From positions 1 through 34,332 of the forward strand of contig JAFIHG010000056.1 in assembly GCA_017848795.1 (NCBI GenBank): DNA of 34,332 bases, written 5' to 3'. Shown here one piece after another: positions 1 to 8,430 of this stretch. How positions within the stretch are numbered: position 1 is the stretch's first letter; each line of letters opens with the position of its first letter. A model generated the notes under the pieces. That model made no database searches and was not told where the DNA came from. It worked only from the letters and a program-made list of their open reading frames with translations. The DNA is from Candidatus Nanopelagicales bacterium (GTDB lineage: Bacteria > Actinomycetota > Actinomycetes > S36-B12 > CAIYMF01). Both the position numbers and the translations under genes were made by a program.

Positions 1-256
1 AACCCGCGTGATGTCGAGCGACACGCCCGCAGTCGTGTGCCTACACAATTTCGGGTCCAAGAGGCTCTCCGACCTCCTGACCTGCACCGATGCTACCGAC
101 CACGCCGTCATGTGCCCGTGATCTTCGGAAGTCCGGCCTGACTGCCACCCAGCGCCGCACGTTGTGGTTCGTCAGAACGGCAACACGCCGCGTTCACGAA
201 CCAGAACGTGCGGCGGAATCGGGGCGACCGCGTGGCGCGTGTCGATCCGCGGGCGG
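1..256. other. Intergenic DNA at the left edge, no gene seen
   Basis: I find no credible coding region in these bases. Small open frames cross it but they are out-of-frame extensions of the antisense of glyS and have no recognisable protein content. The one structured element is the long hairpin at 154-214, listed separately. In M. tuberculosis other genes lie downstream of glyS, so this may be the spacer before a gene outside the window. Confidence 0.6.
154..214 (-). terminator. Long imperfect hairpin downstream of glyS
   Basis: Two 28-base arms (154-181 and 187-214) flank a five-base loop. The arms begin GCCGCACGTT and pair with only a few mismatches. It lies about 40 bases after the glyS stop codon on the minus strand, so it can end glyS transcription. 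It has no T-tract, which is common for actinobacterial terminators. A dispersed palindromic repeat is an equally possible reading. Confidence 0.5.
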
Positions 257-1663
257 TCAGCAGACGGGGAGGCGGGTGGCGAGCCAGGTCTCGACCTGGT
301 CCAGCGCGATGCGCTCCTGCGCCATGGTGTCGCGGTCGCGGATCGTGACGGCCTGGTCGGTGAGGGTCTCGAAGTCCACCGTGATGCAGTACGGCGTGCC
401 GATCTCGTCCTGGCGCCGGTAGCGCCGGCCGATCGCGCCGGCGTCGTCGAAGTCGACGGCCCAGCGCTGGCGCAGCGCGGCGGCCAGCTCCCGGGCGCGC
501 GGGGAGAGGTCGCCGCTGCGCGAGAGCGGCAGCACCGCGACCTTGACCGGCGCGATCCGCTTGTCGAAGCGCATCACCGTGCGCTTGTCGACGCCGCCCT
601 TGGTGTTGGGCGCCTCGTCCTCGTCGTACGCCTCGAGCAGGAACGCGAGCACCGCGCGGGTGAGCCCGGCAGCCGGTTCGATGACGTACGGGTACCACCG
701 CTCGCCGGCCTCCTGGTCGAAGTACGACAGGTCCGTCCCGGAGTGCGCGCTGTGGGTCTTCAGGTCGAAGTCGGTGCGGTTGGCGACGCCCTCCAGCTCG
801 GCGAACTCGCTGCCGCCGAAGCCGAACCGGTACTCGATGTCGACCGTCCGCTTGGAGTAGTGGGAAAGCTTCTCCTTCGGGTGCTCGTACTTTCGCAAGT
901 TCTCCTCGGACAGCCCGAGGTCGACGTACCAGTCCCAGCGGGCCTGCAGCCAGTACTCGTGCCACTCCTCGTCGGTGCCCGGCTTGACGAAGAACTCCAT
1001 CTCCATCTGCTCGAACTCGCGGGTGCGGAAGATGAAGTTGCCGGGCGTGATCTCGTTTCGGAAGCTCTTGCCGACCTGCGCGATCCCGAACGGCGGCTTG
1101 CGGCGGGCGGTGCCGGCGACGTTGGCGAAGTTGACGAAGATGCCCTGCGCGGTCTCCGGGCGCAGGTAGTGCACCGAGGACTCGTCCTGCACCGGGCCGA
1201 GGTTCGTCGAGAGCAGCCCGTTGAAGTTGCGCGGCGGGGTGAACTGGCCCTTGGCCCCGCACTGCGGGCAGTTGAGGTCGGCCAGGCCGTTCTCGGCGGG
1301 CCGACCCTTCTTCGCCTCGTACGCCTCGAGCAGCTGGTCCTCGCGGAACCGGTGGTGGCAGGACAGGCACTCGGTGAGCGGGTCGACGAACGCCTCCAGA
1401 TGACCGGAGGCCGCCCAGACCTGCGGGGCGAGGATGACCGCCGAGTCCAACCCGACGACGTCGTCGCGGGTCTGCACCATCGTCCGCCACCACTGGCGCC
1501 GCACGTTCTCCTTGAGCTCGACGCCGAGCGGGCCGTAGTCCCAGGCCGAGCGCGTGCCGCCGTAGATCTCGCTGTTGGGGTAGACGAAGCCGCGGCGCTT
1601 GGAGAGGTTCACCACCGCCTCGACGCGGTTCGTGACCTGACGCTTCTTGGACTGCTGGGACAT
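257..1663 (-). CDS. glyS: Glycine--tRNA ligase, single-chain (alpha2) type
   Basis: A 468-residue class II aminoacyl-tRNA synthetase that charges tRNA-Gly in the cytoplasm. The N-terminus has the family signature around residues 24-48 ([12 protein letters not shown], then WDYGPLG). Two cysteine pairs (C99/C102 and C132/C135) look like a zinc site in the insertion domain. Class II motif 2 follows ([19 protein letters not shown]), and the anticodon-binding domain fills about the last 100 residues. Length is normal for the archaeal/actinobacterial homodimeric form, not the alpha2beta2 form. The ATG start has GGAG about eight bases upstream. In M. tuberculosis glyS (Rv2357c) also sits beside zur, which fits this neighbourhood. 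A candidate promoter is listed separately. Confidence 0.97.
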   Translation of the reverse strand: MSQQSKKRQVTNRVEAVVNLSKRRGFVYPNSEIYGGTRSAWDYGPLGVELKENVRRQWWRTMVQTRDDVVGLDSAVILAPQVWAASGHLEAFVDPLTECLSCHHRFREDQLLEAYEAKKGRPAENGLADLNCPQCGAKGQFTPPRNFNGLLSTNLGPVQDESSVHYLRPETAQGIFVNFANVAGTARRKPPFGIAQVGKSFRNEITPGNFIFRTREFEQMEMEFFVKPGTDEEWHEYWLQARWDWYVDLGLSEENLRKYEHPKEKLSHYSKRTVDIEYRFGFGGSEFAELEGVANRTDFDLKTHSAHSGTDLSYFDQEAGERWYPYVIEPAAGLTRAVLAFLLEAYDEDEAPNTKGGVDKRTVMRFDKRIAPVKVAVLPLSRSGDLSPRARELAAALRQRWAVDFDDAGAIGRRYRRQDEIGTPYCITVDFETLTDQAVTIRDRDTMAQERIALDQVETWLATRLPVC

Positions 1664-1712
1664 CGTCGGCTGCTCCGTCCGGCTGGGTGTCGGCGAGGGT
1701 GGGCGACTCCCG

Positions 1713-1739
1713 AGGCTACCGGCCCGGTCCCGCTGTCCA
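1713..1739 (-). promoter_or_regulatory. Possible glyS promoter
   Basis: On the minus strand TGGACA (1739-1734) could serve as a -35 box and TAGCCT (1718-1713) as a -10 box. The 15-base spacer is shorter than ideal. It sits in the 91-base gap before glyS, the only space for a promoter unless the gene is read through from the phosphoribosyltransferase-like gene. Confidence 0.25.
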
Positions 1740-1754
1740 GGTGCTGGGCTCGGG

Positions 1755-2192
1755 TCAGTAGTCGGTGTAGTGCCAGCGCAGCGAGCGCCGCCCGAGCGGG
1801 CGTACGACCGCGACGATCTCGTCGTACTGCCGGGCGAGGTGCGCTGCGGTCTCGCGGGGGCAGACCGGGACGGCGAGCACGGCGTCCGCGGCTCCGGCCG
1901 CGCGCAGCGCGGCGGCGACGGCGGCCGCGGTCCGGCCGGTCTCCACGCCGTCGTCGACGACGATCACCGTGCGGTCCGCGACGCCCGCCGGCACGGTTGC
2001 GCGCACACCCGTGTCGCTGCGCTCGACGGTGAGCGGTACGGCGCGGACCCCGAGCGCGGCTGCGACGGGTGCGGCGACCTCGATCCCGCCCGGTACGACC
2101 GCGAGCAGCAGCGCCTCCGATCCGTCCCCGAGCACCTCGGTGACGAGCGACGCGAGCGCCCTTCCGGCCGCCGCCCGATCCGCGAACCTCAC
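1755..2192 (-). CDS. Phosphoribosyltransferase-like protein
   Basis: A 145-residue protein with the type I phosphoribosyltransferase core. The PRPP-binding loop is visible near residues 74-88 as [14 protein letters not shown]: two acidic residues after a run of hydrophobic ones, then a Gly/Thr-rich turn. Upstream, [17 protein letters not shown] matches the usual first loop of such enzymes, and CPRETAAHL...[10 protein letters not shown] matches the tail of the phosphoribosyltransferase-fold proteins that are often poorly characterised. The substrate cannot be read from the sequence. The start is GTG. Upstream and on the other strand lies a small membrane protein gene, so the two are divergent; glyS follows 91 bases downstream in the same direction. 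Confidence 0.8.
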   Translation of the reverse strand: MRFADRAAAGRALASLVTEVLGDGSEALLLAVVPGGIEVAAPVAAALGVRAVPLTVERSDTGVRATVPAGVADRTVIVVDDGVETGRTAAAVAAALRAAGAADAVLAVPVCPRETAAHLARQYDEIVAVVRPLGRRSLRWHYTDY

Positions 2193-2290
2193 GTCACGGC
2201 CTCACTGCCTGCGCGACGGGCACGGCGCCAACCTAGCGGGCGCGGCACGTACGCTGGCCCGGTCCCACGAGCGCGAAGGACCGCATCCCG

Positions 2291-2689
2291 TTGCCCAGGA
2301 GCAAGCGTCACCCCGCGCGCCGGCCGCAGCAGCGCGCCGCGCGCCGACCGCACCCGCCGGCGAAGAACGCCGCCCGCCGGCAGCCGGCGAGCAGCCCTCC
2401 TCCCACCGGCGTGCGCGCCGCCCTCGAGCGGCGCAGCGCCCCGCTGCTGGTCCGGCTGCACGGCGCCCCGCGCTGGGTGACGTTCATCGGTCTCGCCGCG
2501 CTGCTGCTGCTCGGGCTGCTGCTGCCGTTCCGGCTGGCCGGTCTGCTGCTGCTCGTCGTCGCGGCCTTCCTCGGGTGGCTGCTCGCGCTGTCCTGGCCGC
2601 TGCTGTCCGGGCAGGGCCGGCTGCTGCGGGTGCTGGTGGTCGCGATCGTGCTGGGCGCGGGGATCGGGCGGCTCGCGGGCCTGCTCTGA
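2291..2689 (+). CDS. Small basic membrane protein (DUF6703-like)
   Basis: A 132-residue protein with a very basic, Arg/Pro-rich N-terminus (residues 1-45), a short amphipathic stretch (RRSAPLLVRLHGAPRWV), and then two or three transmembrane segments at about residues 62-80, 82-100 and 110-132. The pattern of basic N-terminus, LHG-P-WV and leucine-rich helices resembles the actinobacterial family I know as DUF6703; this is from memory and not checked. The start is TTG, chosen because GAAGGA lies at 2275-2280, ten bases before it. The gene is convergent with znuB, with about 20 bases between stop codons. Function is unknown. Confidence 0.75.
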   Translation: MPRSKRHPARRPQQRAARRPHPPAKNAARRQPASSPPPTGVRAALERRSAPLLVRLHGAPRWVTFIGLAALLLLGLLLPFRLAGLLLLVVAAFLGWLLALSWPLLSGQGRLLRVLVVAIVLGAGIGRLAGLL

Positions 2690-2710
2690 GCGGGCGGAGC
2701 GTCGCGTCGC

Positions 2711-3601
2711 TCACCCCGCGTGGGCGGCGTCGTGCGCGCGGCGCAGGTGCGGGTCGCCGACCCGCCGGGTGCGGCGGGCGCCCACCCAGGTTGCGAGCCA
2801 GGCCAGGAACGCGAGCGAGACGACGACGAAGCTCACCGGCAGGTTGAACATCGCCGCGAGGACCAACCCGGCCCACACCGCGCCGATGCTCAGGGCGACC
2901 GCGGCCGCGACGGCGCGCGAGGGCCGCGGCGTCCACATCACCGCCGTCGCGGCGGGCGTGACGACCAGGGCGAACAGCAGCAGCGTGCCGACGACCTGGA
3001 CCGCCATCGTCACGGTGAGCGCGAGCAACAGCATGAACACCACGCCGAGGGCGCGTACCGGTACGGCCCGCGCCGCCGCGACCTCCGCGTCCAGACTCGC
3101 GAACAGCAGCGGGCGGAACACGATCCCGAGCACCACCACGATCGCGAGGGCGAAGCCGGCGAACGCCCACAGCTGCCCGGTGGAGATCGCGAGCAGGTTC
3201 CCGAACAGCACGCTCGTCACGACGCCGGTGCTCCGGCTCGACAGGGAGGCGAAGAGGATGCCGAGACCCATCGCGAAGGCCAGCACCGTCCCGGTGGCGA
3301 TCTCCCGGTCCCCTGCCCGGCGCCCCAGCACCCCGATCGCGAGGCCGCCGAGCACACAGAACACCAGCAACCCCAAGGTCACCGGCATCCCGAGCAGCAC
3401 CGCGCCGGTGGCTCCGGGGAAGCCGATGTGGCCCAGCGCGTGGGCCGCGAACGAGGAGGCTCGGACGATCACCAGGTAGCCGATCAGCCCGGCGACCAGG
3501 GCGACGATGGTCCCGCCGACCAGCGCGTTGCGCATGAACGGCGCGCCGAGCACCTCCCACCAGTCGTGCTGGTAGCCGACGGCCGCGAGCTGCGCGCTCA
3601 T
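2711..3601 (-). CDS. znuB: Zinc/manganese-type ABC transporter permease
   Basis: A 296-residue integral membrane protein of the ABC-3 permease family, forming the channel of a metal importer. Eight or nine hydrophobic segments are visible. The family pattern is clear: an early SFAAHALGHIGFPGATGAVLLG stretch, a VGTLLLFALVVTPAATA motif near residue 205, and a C-terminal helix pair. The tail is basic and cytoplasmic. Its ATG overlaps the stop of the ATPase gene by four bases (ATGA), so the two are translationally coupled. With the ATPase and binding protein it makes a complete importer next to a Zur-type regulator, so zinc is the most likely substrate. Manganese cannot be excluded. Confidence 0.92.
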   Translation of the reverse strand: MSAQLAAVGYQHDWWEVLGAPFMRNALVGGTIVALVAGLIGYLVIVRASSFAAHALGHIGFPGATGAVLLGMPVTLGLLVFCVLGGLAIGVLGRRAGDREIATGTVLAFAMGLGILFASLSSRSTGVVTSVLFGNLLAISTGQLWAFAGFALAIVVVLGIVFRPLLFASLDAEVAAARAVPVRALGVVFMLLLALTVTMAVQVVGTLLLFALVVTPAATAVMWTPRPSRAVAAAVALSIGAVWAGLVLAAMFNLPVSFVVVSLAFLAWLATWVGARRTRRVGDPHLRRAHDAAHAG

Positions 3602-4374
3602 GCGGTCCTCGTGAACAAGTCGCCCTGGGCGGTGCGCACGACCTTGACCTGCGTGCCGTACAAGTGGCTGAGCAGCTCGGCGTCCACGACCGCGTCGACA
3701 CCGGCGTAGTGCGCGTGCCCGTCGAGCAGGTAGATCGCGCCGGTGAGCACCGACAGCAGCGGGTTGAGGTCGTGGGCGACGACGAGCATGGTGACCCCGC
3801 GCTCCCGGTTGAGCGCGGCGAGCACGTCGACGGTCTCCCGCTGCCCCCGCATGTCGAGGTTGGCGAGCGGTTCGTCGAGCAGCAGCAGCGGTGGATCGTC
3901 CACCAGGGCCTGGGCGATCGCGACCCGCTGCTGCTGGCCGCCCGACAGGTCGGACACGCGCCGGTCGGCGAGCGGCGCGGCGGCGACGTCGCGCAGCGCG
4001 CGGCTCACCCGGTCGTGCTCGGCGGCGCGCAGCGGGCGTACGCCCCAGCGGTCGCCGGAAAGGCCGAGCGCCACCAGGTCGCGCGCCCGGACCGCATATC
4101 CCGTCGTCGCCGTGTAGTTCTGCGGCACGTACCCGATCCGCCGGTTGCCGCGGGTCGGGCGGGACCCGAGCACCTCGACGGTGCCGCGCGCCGGGAGCAG
4201 CCCGAGCAGCACGTGCAGCAACGTCGTCTTGCCCGACCCGTTGGGGCCGATGACCGCGACGACCGACCCGGCGGGGAGCTCGAAGCTGCTGTCGTCCCAG
4301 ACGGTCCGCCCGTCGCGTACGACCGCCGCGTCCCGCAGCCGGACGACCGGTGCGCCCTCGCCCTCAGCCGGCAC
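3598..4374 (-). CDS. znuC: Zinc-type ABC transporter ATPase
   Basis: A 258-residue ABC ATPase that powers metal import on the cytoplasmic face. Walker A is GPNGSGKTT at residues 43-51, the signature LSGGQQQR at 143-150, Walker B LLLLDEP at 163-169 with the catalytic Glu at 168, and the H-loop histidine is in VVAHD. The Q-loop is in GYVPQNY. The gene lies between the binding protein gene upstream and the permease gene downstream, with overlaps at both ends: it overlaps znuA by 11 bases and znuB by four. Expression is probably driven from the Zur-box promoter upstream of znuA. Confidence 0.93.
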   Translation of the reverse strand: MPAEGEGAPVVRLRDAAVVRDGRTVWDDSSFELPAGSVVAVIGPNGSGKTTLLHVLLGLLPARGTVEVLGSRPTRGNRRIGYVPQNYTATTGYAVRARDLVALGLSGDRWGVRPLRAAEHDRVSRALRDVAAAPLADRRVSDLSGGQQQRVAIAQALVDDPPLLLLDEPLANLDMRGQRETVDVLAALNRERGVTMLVVAHDLNPLLSVLTGAIYLLDGHAHYAGVDAVVDAELLSHLYGTQVKVVRTAQGDLFTRTA

Positions 4375-5299
4375 CGAGCGCCACCTGCAGAGCCGTGAGC
4401 TGCCCGACCTGCCAGCCGACGAACGAGTCCGCGCCGGCGGGGACCGTCTCCGTCACCGTCACCACGGGCACCCCGGCCGCGTGCGCGGCCTCCTGGACGG
4501 TCGACGTGGTGGCGCTCTCGGTCTGGGAGTTGACGATCAGCACGTCCGCCGCACGGTCGGCGAGCAGCTGCTGCATGGCGAGCACGTCGCCCGGCGCCGG
4601 CTCCCCCTCCCCGGCCGCTGCGCGCCGCCAACCCTCGGGGGTCACGTCACGCATCTCGAGCGCCGCGGCCATCCGGTCGAACACCGGTTCGGTGGCGGCG
4701 TAGGTGCGACCTTGGGCGCTCGCACGCAGGTCGCGCACGGCAGCGTCGTACGGGCGCAGCCGCTCCTGCCACACCGCGGTCCGGCCCGCGAAGTAGCCGG
4801 CGAGCTCCGGCGCGGCAGCGCTCAACGCGGCGGTAAGCGCCGGGCCCATGGCGTGCACGATGCCCGGGTCGTACCAGAGGTGCGGGTCCCCGCCCTCCGG
4901 CACCTCGGCGAGCCGGGCCGCGTCAACCACCTGCGGCCGCGGGTCGAGCGCGTCGAGCAGGTGCGCGGCCCAGGCGTCGTAGCCGGCGCCGTTGACGACG
5001 ACGACCCGCGCGTCGCCGAACCGCGCCGCATCGGCGGTCGACGGCTCGTAGTCGTGGGGGTCGCCCGGGGCACTCACCAGGATCGTCGTCAGCCGCGCGC
5101 ACGCGCCGCCGAGGGTGGCGGCGAGGTCGGTCCATGGGTCGATACTGACGACGACGGGGACCGGGTCGTGCGGGCATGCGTCGGACGCGACCGCACCTGT
5201 CGCGGTAGATCCGGGGGCGGACGCGCCGCAGCCGGCGAGGAGCAGGCCGAGGACCGCCGTCACGGCGACCGTCCACCGGCCCGCCCCGAGCGTCCTCAC
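4364..5299 (-). CDS. znuA: Metal-binding lipoprotein of the zinc-type transporter
   Basis: A 311-residue cluster A-I (TroA-fold) solute-binding lipoprotein. The signal peptide ends in lipobox LLAGC with the lipidated Cys24. Likely metal ligands are His82 (GDPHDYEPS) and His140 (GGDPHLWYDP). At the position where classic ZnuA has a third histidine the sequence reads AATEPVFDRM, so Glu204 may take that role; TETVP near Glu284 may supply the last ligand. The His-rich loop of some ZnuA proteins is absent. The GTG start was chosen because it gives a clean signal peptide and sits right after the Zur-box promoter. In-frame sequence further upstream is antisense to zur. Zinc is inferred from context, not proven. 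Confidence 0.88.
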   Translation of the reverse strand: MRTLGAGRWTVAVTAVLGLLLAGCGASAPGSTATGAVASDACPHDPVPVVVSIDPWTDLAATLGGACARLTTILVSAPGDPHDYEPSTADAARFGDARVVVVNGAGYDAWAAHLLDALDPRPQVVDAARLAEVPEGGDPHLWYDPGIVHAMGPALTAALSAAAPELAGYFAGRTAVWQERLRPYDAAVRDLRASAQGRTYAATEPVFDRMAAALEMRDVTPEGWRRAAAGEGEPAPGDVLAMQQLLADRAADVLIVNSQTESATTSTVQEAAHAAGVPVVTVTETVPAGADSFVGWQVGQLTALQVALGAG

Positions 5300-5304
5300 G
5301 CACC

Positions 5305-5329
5305 GATGATAACGGAAACGGTTATCATC
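5305..5329. promoter_or_regulatory. Zur box with two mirrored -10 boxes
   Basis: A palindrome with nine-base arms GATGATAAC / GTTATCATC and a seven-base centre lies between the divergent znuA and zur genes. Each arm contains TATCAT reading outward. One copy (5311-5306, minus) lies at -12 to -7 relative to the znuA GTG, so znuA may be leaderless. The other (5323-5328, plus) lies 22 bases before the zur ATG. The palindrome is Zur/Fur-box-like and its position fits autoregulation of zur and repression of the transporter by zinc-loaded Zur. Binding itself is inferred. Confidence 0.8.
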
Positions 5330-5350
5330 TTCGAAAGGCGAGGAGGCGGC

Positions 5351-5755
5351 ATGAGCAGCGACGGGGCTCGGGTCGCGCTGCGCGCGACCCGGCAACGTAC
5401 CGCGGTCCGCGCCGCGCTCGCCGACGGTGACCAGTTCCGCAGCGCGCAGGAACTGCACGCGGCGCTGCGCGAGCGCGGGGCGGGGGTCGGGCTCACCACC
5501 GTCTACCGCACCCTCGCCGCGTTCGCCGAGACCGGCGAGGTGGACGCGATAACGCGGGAGGACGGGGAGACCGTCTACCGGCGCTGCGCGGAGAGCGGGC
5601 ACCACCACCACCTGGTGTGCCGGGAGTGCGGGCGTACGGCCGAGGTCGCCGGCCCGGCGGTCGAACGCTGGGCCGACCGTGTCGCCGCCGAGCACGGCTA
5701 CACCGAGGTCGCGCACACCCTGGAGATCTTCGGCCGCTGCCCGAACTGCACCTAA
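5351..5755 (+). CDS. zur: Fur-family metal regulator, probably Zur
   Basis: A 134-residue Fur-family repressor. Residues 8-75 form the winged helix, including TTVYRTLAAFAETGEV (49-64). The metal-binding half has a HHHHLVCRECG cluster (84-94), His115, His122 and a C-terminal CPNC (130-133). Cys90, Cys93, Cys130 and Cys133 make the structural zinc site. A strong Shine-Dalgarno sequence AGGAGG (5341-5346) precedes the ATG. It is divergent from the zinc-type importer operon and shares the palindromic operator, so Zur is preferred over Fur. In M. tuberculosis zur (furB, Rv2359) likewise lies between glyS and uppS. Confidence 0.92.
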   Translation: MSSDGARVALRATRQRTAVRAALADGDQFRSAQELHAALRERGAGVGLTTVYRTLAAFAETGEVDAITREDGETVYRRCAESGHHHHLVCRECGRTAEVAGPAVERWADRVAAEHGYTEVAHTLEIFGRCPNCT

Positions 5756-5764
5756 GAGCTGATC

Positions 5765-5783
5765 ATGAGGACATGCGCCTCAT
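5765..5783 (+). terminator. Short hairpin after zur
   Basis: ATGAGG (5765-5770) pairs with CCTCAT (5778-5783) around a seven-base loop, ten bases after the zur stop codon. It is followed at once by the longer palindrome at 5789-5847, so zur transcripts meet two hairpins in tandem. Confidence 0.4.
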
Positions 5784-5788
5784 CCCTC

Positions 5789-5847
5789 GTTGATCATGAT
5801 GTCGTGGGTCGCAAACGCGCGTTGGGACCCACGAGGTCATGATCAAC
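5789..5847. terminator. Long palindrome between convergent zur and uppS
   Basis: A 59-base inverted repeat whose arms start GTTGATCATGA and share TCGTGGGTC, with a few mismatches. It lies between the stop codons of zur (plus) and uppS (minus), so it can act as a bidirectional terminator. The sequence TGATCATGA appears in each arm and once more at 5760-5768. Confidence 0.6.
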
Positions 5848-5862
5848 TCGTAGGGGCGGGGG

Positions 5863-6687
5863 TCAGCCGGGGAGCTGGTTCGGCTCGGCCCCGCCGTAGC
5901 GGCGGTCCCGCGACGCGTACTGTTCGCACGCCCACCACAGGTGGCGACGGTCGAAGTCCGGCCACAGCGTCGGTACGAACACGAGCTCGGCATAGGCGCT
6001 CTGCCACAACAGGAAGTTGCTGGTGCGCTGCTCGCCCGACGAGCGTACGAACAGGTCGACGTCGGGCATGTCGGGCTCGTCGAGGTGGCGGGCGACCGCG
6101 CGCTCGTCGACCCGTTCGGGGTCGATCCGGCCCGCGGCCGCCTCCCGGGCGATCGCGCGTGCGGCGTCGGCAATCTCGGCCCGCCCGCCGTAGTTCACGC
6201 ACATCGTGAGCGTCAGGTTCGTGTTGCCGGCCGTGAGCTCCTCGGCGGCCTGCAGCTCGTCGACGACCGACTTCCACAGCCGCGGCCGGCGCCCGGCCCA
6301 GCGCACGCGTACGCCCAGCTCGTGCATCTCGTCGCGCCGGCGCCGGATCACGTCCCGGTTGAACCCCATGAGGAAGCGGACCTCGTCCGGGGAGCGGCGC
6401 CAGTTCTCGGTGCTGAAGGCGTACGCGCTGATCCATCCGACGCCGAGCTCGATGGCGCCGTGCACGCAGTCGAGCAGCGATGCCTCGCCCGCCTCGTGAC
6501 CCGCGGTTCGCGGCAGCCCGCGCTCGGCCGCCCACCGGCCGTTGCCGTCCATCACGACCGCGACGTGGCGTGGCACCAGCTCGGCCGGGATCGCCGGCGG
6601 CCGCGCGCCGGAGGGGTGGGGGGTGGGACGACGGGTACCGCCCGGCGCGGTGGGCAGCGCCCGGCGGCGCGCGCGACGGGTCGGCAC
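5863..6687 (-). CDS. uppS: Isoprenyl (di-trans,poly-cis-polyprenyl) diphosphate synthase
   Basis: A 274-residue cis-prenyltransferase making the long-chain polyprenyl diphosphate carrier for cell-wall precursors. The catalytic Asp is Asp47 in MDGNGRW, followed by the family sequences [13 protein letters not shown] and, near the C-terminus, [28 protein letters not shown], which binds isopentenyl diphosphate. The N-terminal 30 residues are basic and poorly conserved. The GTG start has AGGA seven bases upstream. Chain length cannot be read from sequence. The M. tuberculosis counterpart next to recO (Rv2361c) makes decaprenyl diphosphate, so a similar role is expected. It follows recO by 23 bases. 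Confidence 0.95.
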   Translation of the reverse strand: MPTRRARRRALPTAPGGTRRPTPHPSGARPPAIPAELVPRHVAVVMDGNGRWAAERGLPRTAGHEAGEASLLDCVHGAIELGVGWISAYAFSTENWRRSPDEVRFLMGFNRDVIRRRRDEMHELGVRVRWAGRRPRLWKSVVDELQAAEELTAGNTNLTLTMCVNYGGRAEIADAARAIAREAAAGRIDPERVDERAVARHLDEPDMPDVDLFVRSSGEQRTSNFLLWQSAYAELVFVPTLWPDFDRRHLWWACEQYASRDRRYGGAEPNQLPG

Positions 6688-6710
6688 CCGGTCATCCTGG
6701 CAGGCGGGCC

Positions 6711-7445
6711 TCAGCCGCTGCGGTCCACCAGCGGCAGGCTGCGCAGCCCGCGCTCCAGATGCCAGGACAGGTACGCGGCCACCAGCCCGGACGCCTCGCG
6801 CCGGGCCCGCTCCTCGCTGGCGGCGGCGACCGCCCAGTCGCCGGAGAGCAGCGCGGCCATCAGCTCCAGGCTCGCCGCCGCCGGAGCGGCCGACCCGGGC
6901 TGGCGGCACGCCGCGCACAGCACGCCGCCGGAGGCGAGGTGGAAGGCGGTGTGCGGGCCGGGCGCACCGCACCGGGCGCAGTCGGTGAAGGTCGGTGCCC
7001 AGCCGGCGACGGCGAGCGAGCGCAGCAGGTACGCGTCGAGCACCAGCGGCGCGGCGTGCTCGCCGGCGACCAGCGCGCGCAGCCCTCCCACGAGCAGCAG
7101 GAACTGCTGGCGGGCCGGGGTCCCCTCCTCGGGCGTGAGCCGCTCGGCGGTCTCGAGCATGGCCTGCCCTGCGGTCCAGCGGGGGTAGTCCGCGGCGAGC
7201 GAGGCGCCGTACGCGGCGATCGTCTCGACCTGCGTCACGCCGTCCAGGGTGCGCCCCGTGTAGAGCTGCGCGTCGACGTGCCCGAACGGCTCGAGGCGGG
7301 CGCCGATCCGGCTCGCGGTACGGCGTACCCCCTTGGCGACCGCGCGGATCCGGCCCTGGTCGCGCGTGAGCAGCGTGACGATGCGGTCCGCCTCGCCGAG
7401 CTTGTGGGTTCGCAGCACCACCCCCTCGACGCGGTACAGGCTCAC
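6711..7445 (-). CDS. recO: DNA repair protein RecO
   Basis: A 244-residue recombination mediator that helps load RecA at gaps through RecF-pathway proteins. Residues 1-80 form the N-terminal OB fold ([23 protein letters not shown]). The middle is helical, and a zinc ribbon with Cys156, Cys159, Cys177 and Cys180 (CARCG ... CAAC) lies in the C-terminal half. The start is GTG, 21 bases after era. With era upstream and uppS downstream it forms the conserved actinobacterial era-recO-uppS run, probably a single transcript. Confidence 0.95.
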   Translation of the reverse strand: MSLYRVEGVVLRTHKLGEADRIVTLLTRDQGRIRAVAKGVRRTASRIGARLEPFGHVDAQLYTGRTLDGVTQVETIAAYGASLAADYPRWTAGQAMLETAERLTPEEGTPARQQFLLLVGGLRALVAGEHAAPLVLDAYLLRSLAVAGWAPTFTDCARCGAPGPHTAFHLASGGVLCAACRQPGSAAPAAASLELMAALLSGDWAVAAASEERARREASGLVAAYLSWHLERGLRSLPLVDRSG

Positions 7446-7466
7446 CGGTCCATCCTCTCGCGCCCG

Positions 7467-8396
7467 TTAGAAGCCGAGCCGGCGCAGTGCCTTCGGGTCG
7501 CGCTGCCAGTCCTTGGCGACGGTGACGTGCAGATCGAGGTAGACCGGAGTGCCCACGAGGTCCTCGATGGCGAGCCGGGCACTGCGGCCGACCTCGCGCA
7601 GCCGATCACCGCGCCGGCCGATGACGATCGCCTTCTGCGAGTCCCGCTCGACGTACAGCGTCGCGTGCACGTCGAGCAGGGGGCGGTCCGCCGGGCGGCC
7701 CGCGCGCTCACCCAGTTCGTCGACGAGGACGGCGATCGAGTGCGGCAGCTCGTCGCGTACGCCCTCCAGCGCGGCCTCGCGCACCAGCTCGGCGATGCGG
7801 TCCGCCAGCTGCTCGTCGGTCGGCTCGCCGTCCGGATAGAGCACCGGCCCCTCGGGCAGTAGCCCGACGAGCAGGTCGGCGAGCAGCTGCACCTGCTCGC
7901 CGCGCGCCGCCGACACCGGGACCACCTCGGCCCAGTCGAAGCCGCACGCACCGGCCAGCTCGCCCACCTCCGCGAGCCGCTCGGCAAGAGCGCCGCGGCC
8001 CACCGTGTCGGTCTTGGTCACGACGGCGACCTTGGGCAGCCGTCGCACCGCGCCGAGGTCGGCCGCGATGCGCCGGTCGCCGGGGCCGACCGGTTCGTCG
8101 GCGGGCAGGCACATCGCGACGACGTCCACCTCGGTCCACGCCTCGCGCACCAGCGCGTTCAGGCGTTCCCCGAGCAGGGTGCGCGGGCGGTGCAGTCCGG
8201 GCGTGTCGACCAGGACCAGCTGCGCGTCCGGGCGGGTGAGGATGCCGCGCACCACCCGGCGGGTGGTCTGCGGCTTGCTCGAGGTGATCACGACTCGGGC
8301 GCCGACCAGGGCGTTGGTGAGCGTGGACTTGCCGGTGTTGGGCCGCCCGACGAGCGCGACGAAACCGCTGCGGTGCGGGGGCGCGGGCTCGCTCAC
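7467..8396 (-). CDS. era: GTPase Era
   Basis: A 309-residue GTPase that binds 16S rRNA and assists maturation of the small ribosomal subunit. G1 is GRPNTGKS (17-24), G3 DTPG (64-67) and G4 TKTD (127-130). G4 departs from the usual NKxD, a change I believe is common in actinobacterial Era. The C-terminal KH domain is clear ([16 protein letters not shown]), with its GxxG loop. The GTG start gives the normal length; the N-terminus is short before the G1 loop. The PIN-domain gene lies 34 bases upstream on the same strand, which breaks the usual direct link between era and the deaminase-like gene. Confidence 0.95.
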   Translation of the reverse strand: MSEPAPPHRSGFVALVGRPNTGKSTLTNALVGARVVITSSKPQTTRRVVRGILTRPDAQLVLVDTPGLHRPRTLLGERLNALVREAWTEVDVVAMCLPADEPVGPGDRRIAADLGAVRRLPKVAVVTKTDTVGRGALAERLAEVGELAGACGFDWAEVVPVSAARGEQVQLLADLLVGLLPEGPVLYPDGEPTDEQLADRIAELVREAALEGVRDELPHSIAVLVDELGERAGRPADRPLLDVHATLYVERDSQKAIVIGRRGDRLREVGRSARLAIEDLVGTPVYLDLHVTVAKDWQRDPKALRRLGF

Positions 8397-8430
8397 GCCC
8401 CTGATGGTGCCGTATGGCGGGCTGCGGGTG

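Noticed and set aside
164-2032. Long plus-strand open frame across glyS and the phosphoribosyltransferase-like gene
   Set aside because: It is the antisense of two clear genes and has the low-complexity Arg/Ala/Gly content typical of GC-rich shadow frames.
4145-5350. In-frame upstream extension of zur, some 400 codons
   Set aside because: It is antisense to znuC and znuA. The strong ribosome binding site and the normal family length place the start at 5351.
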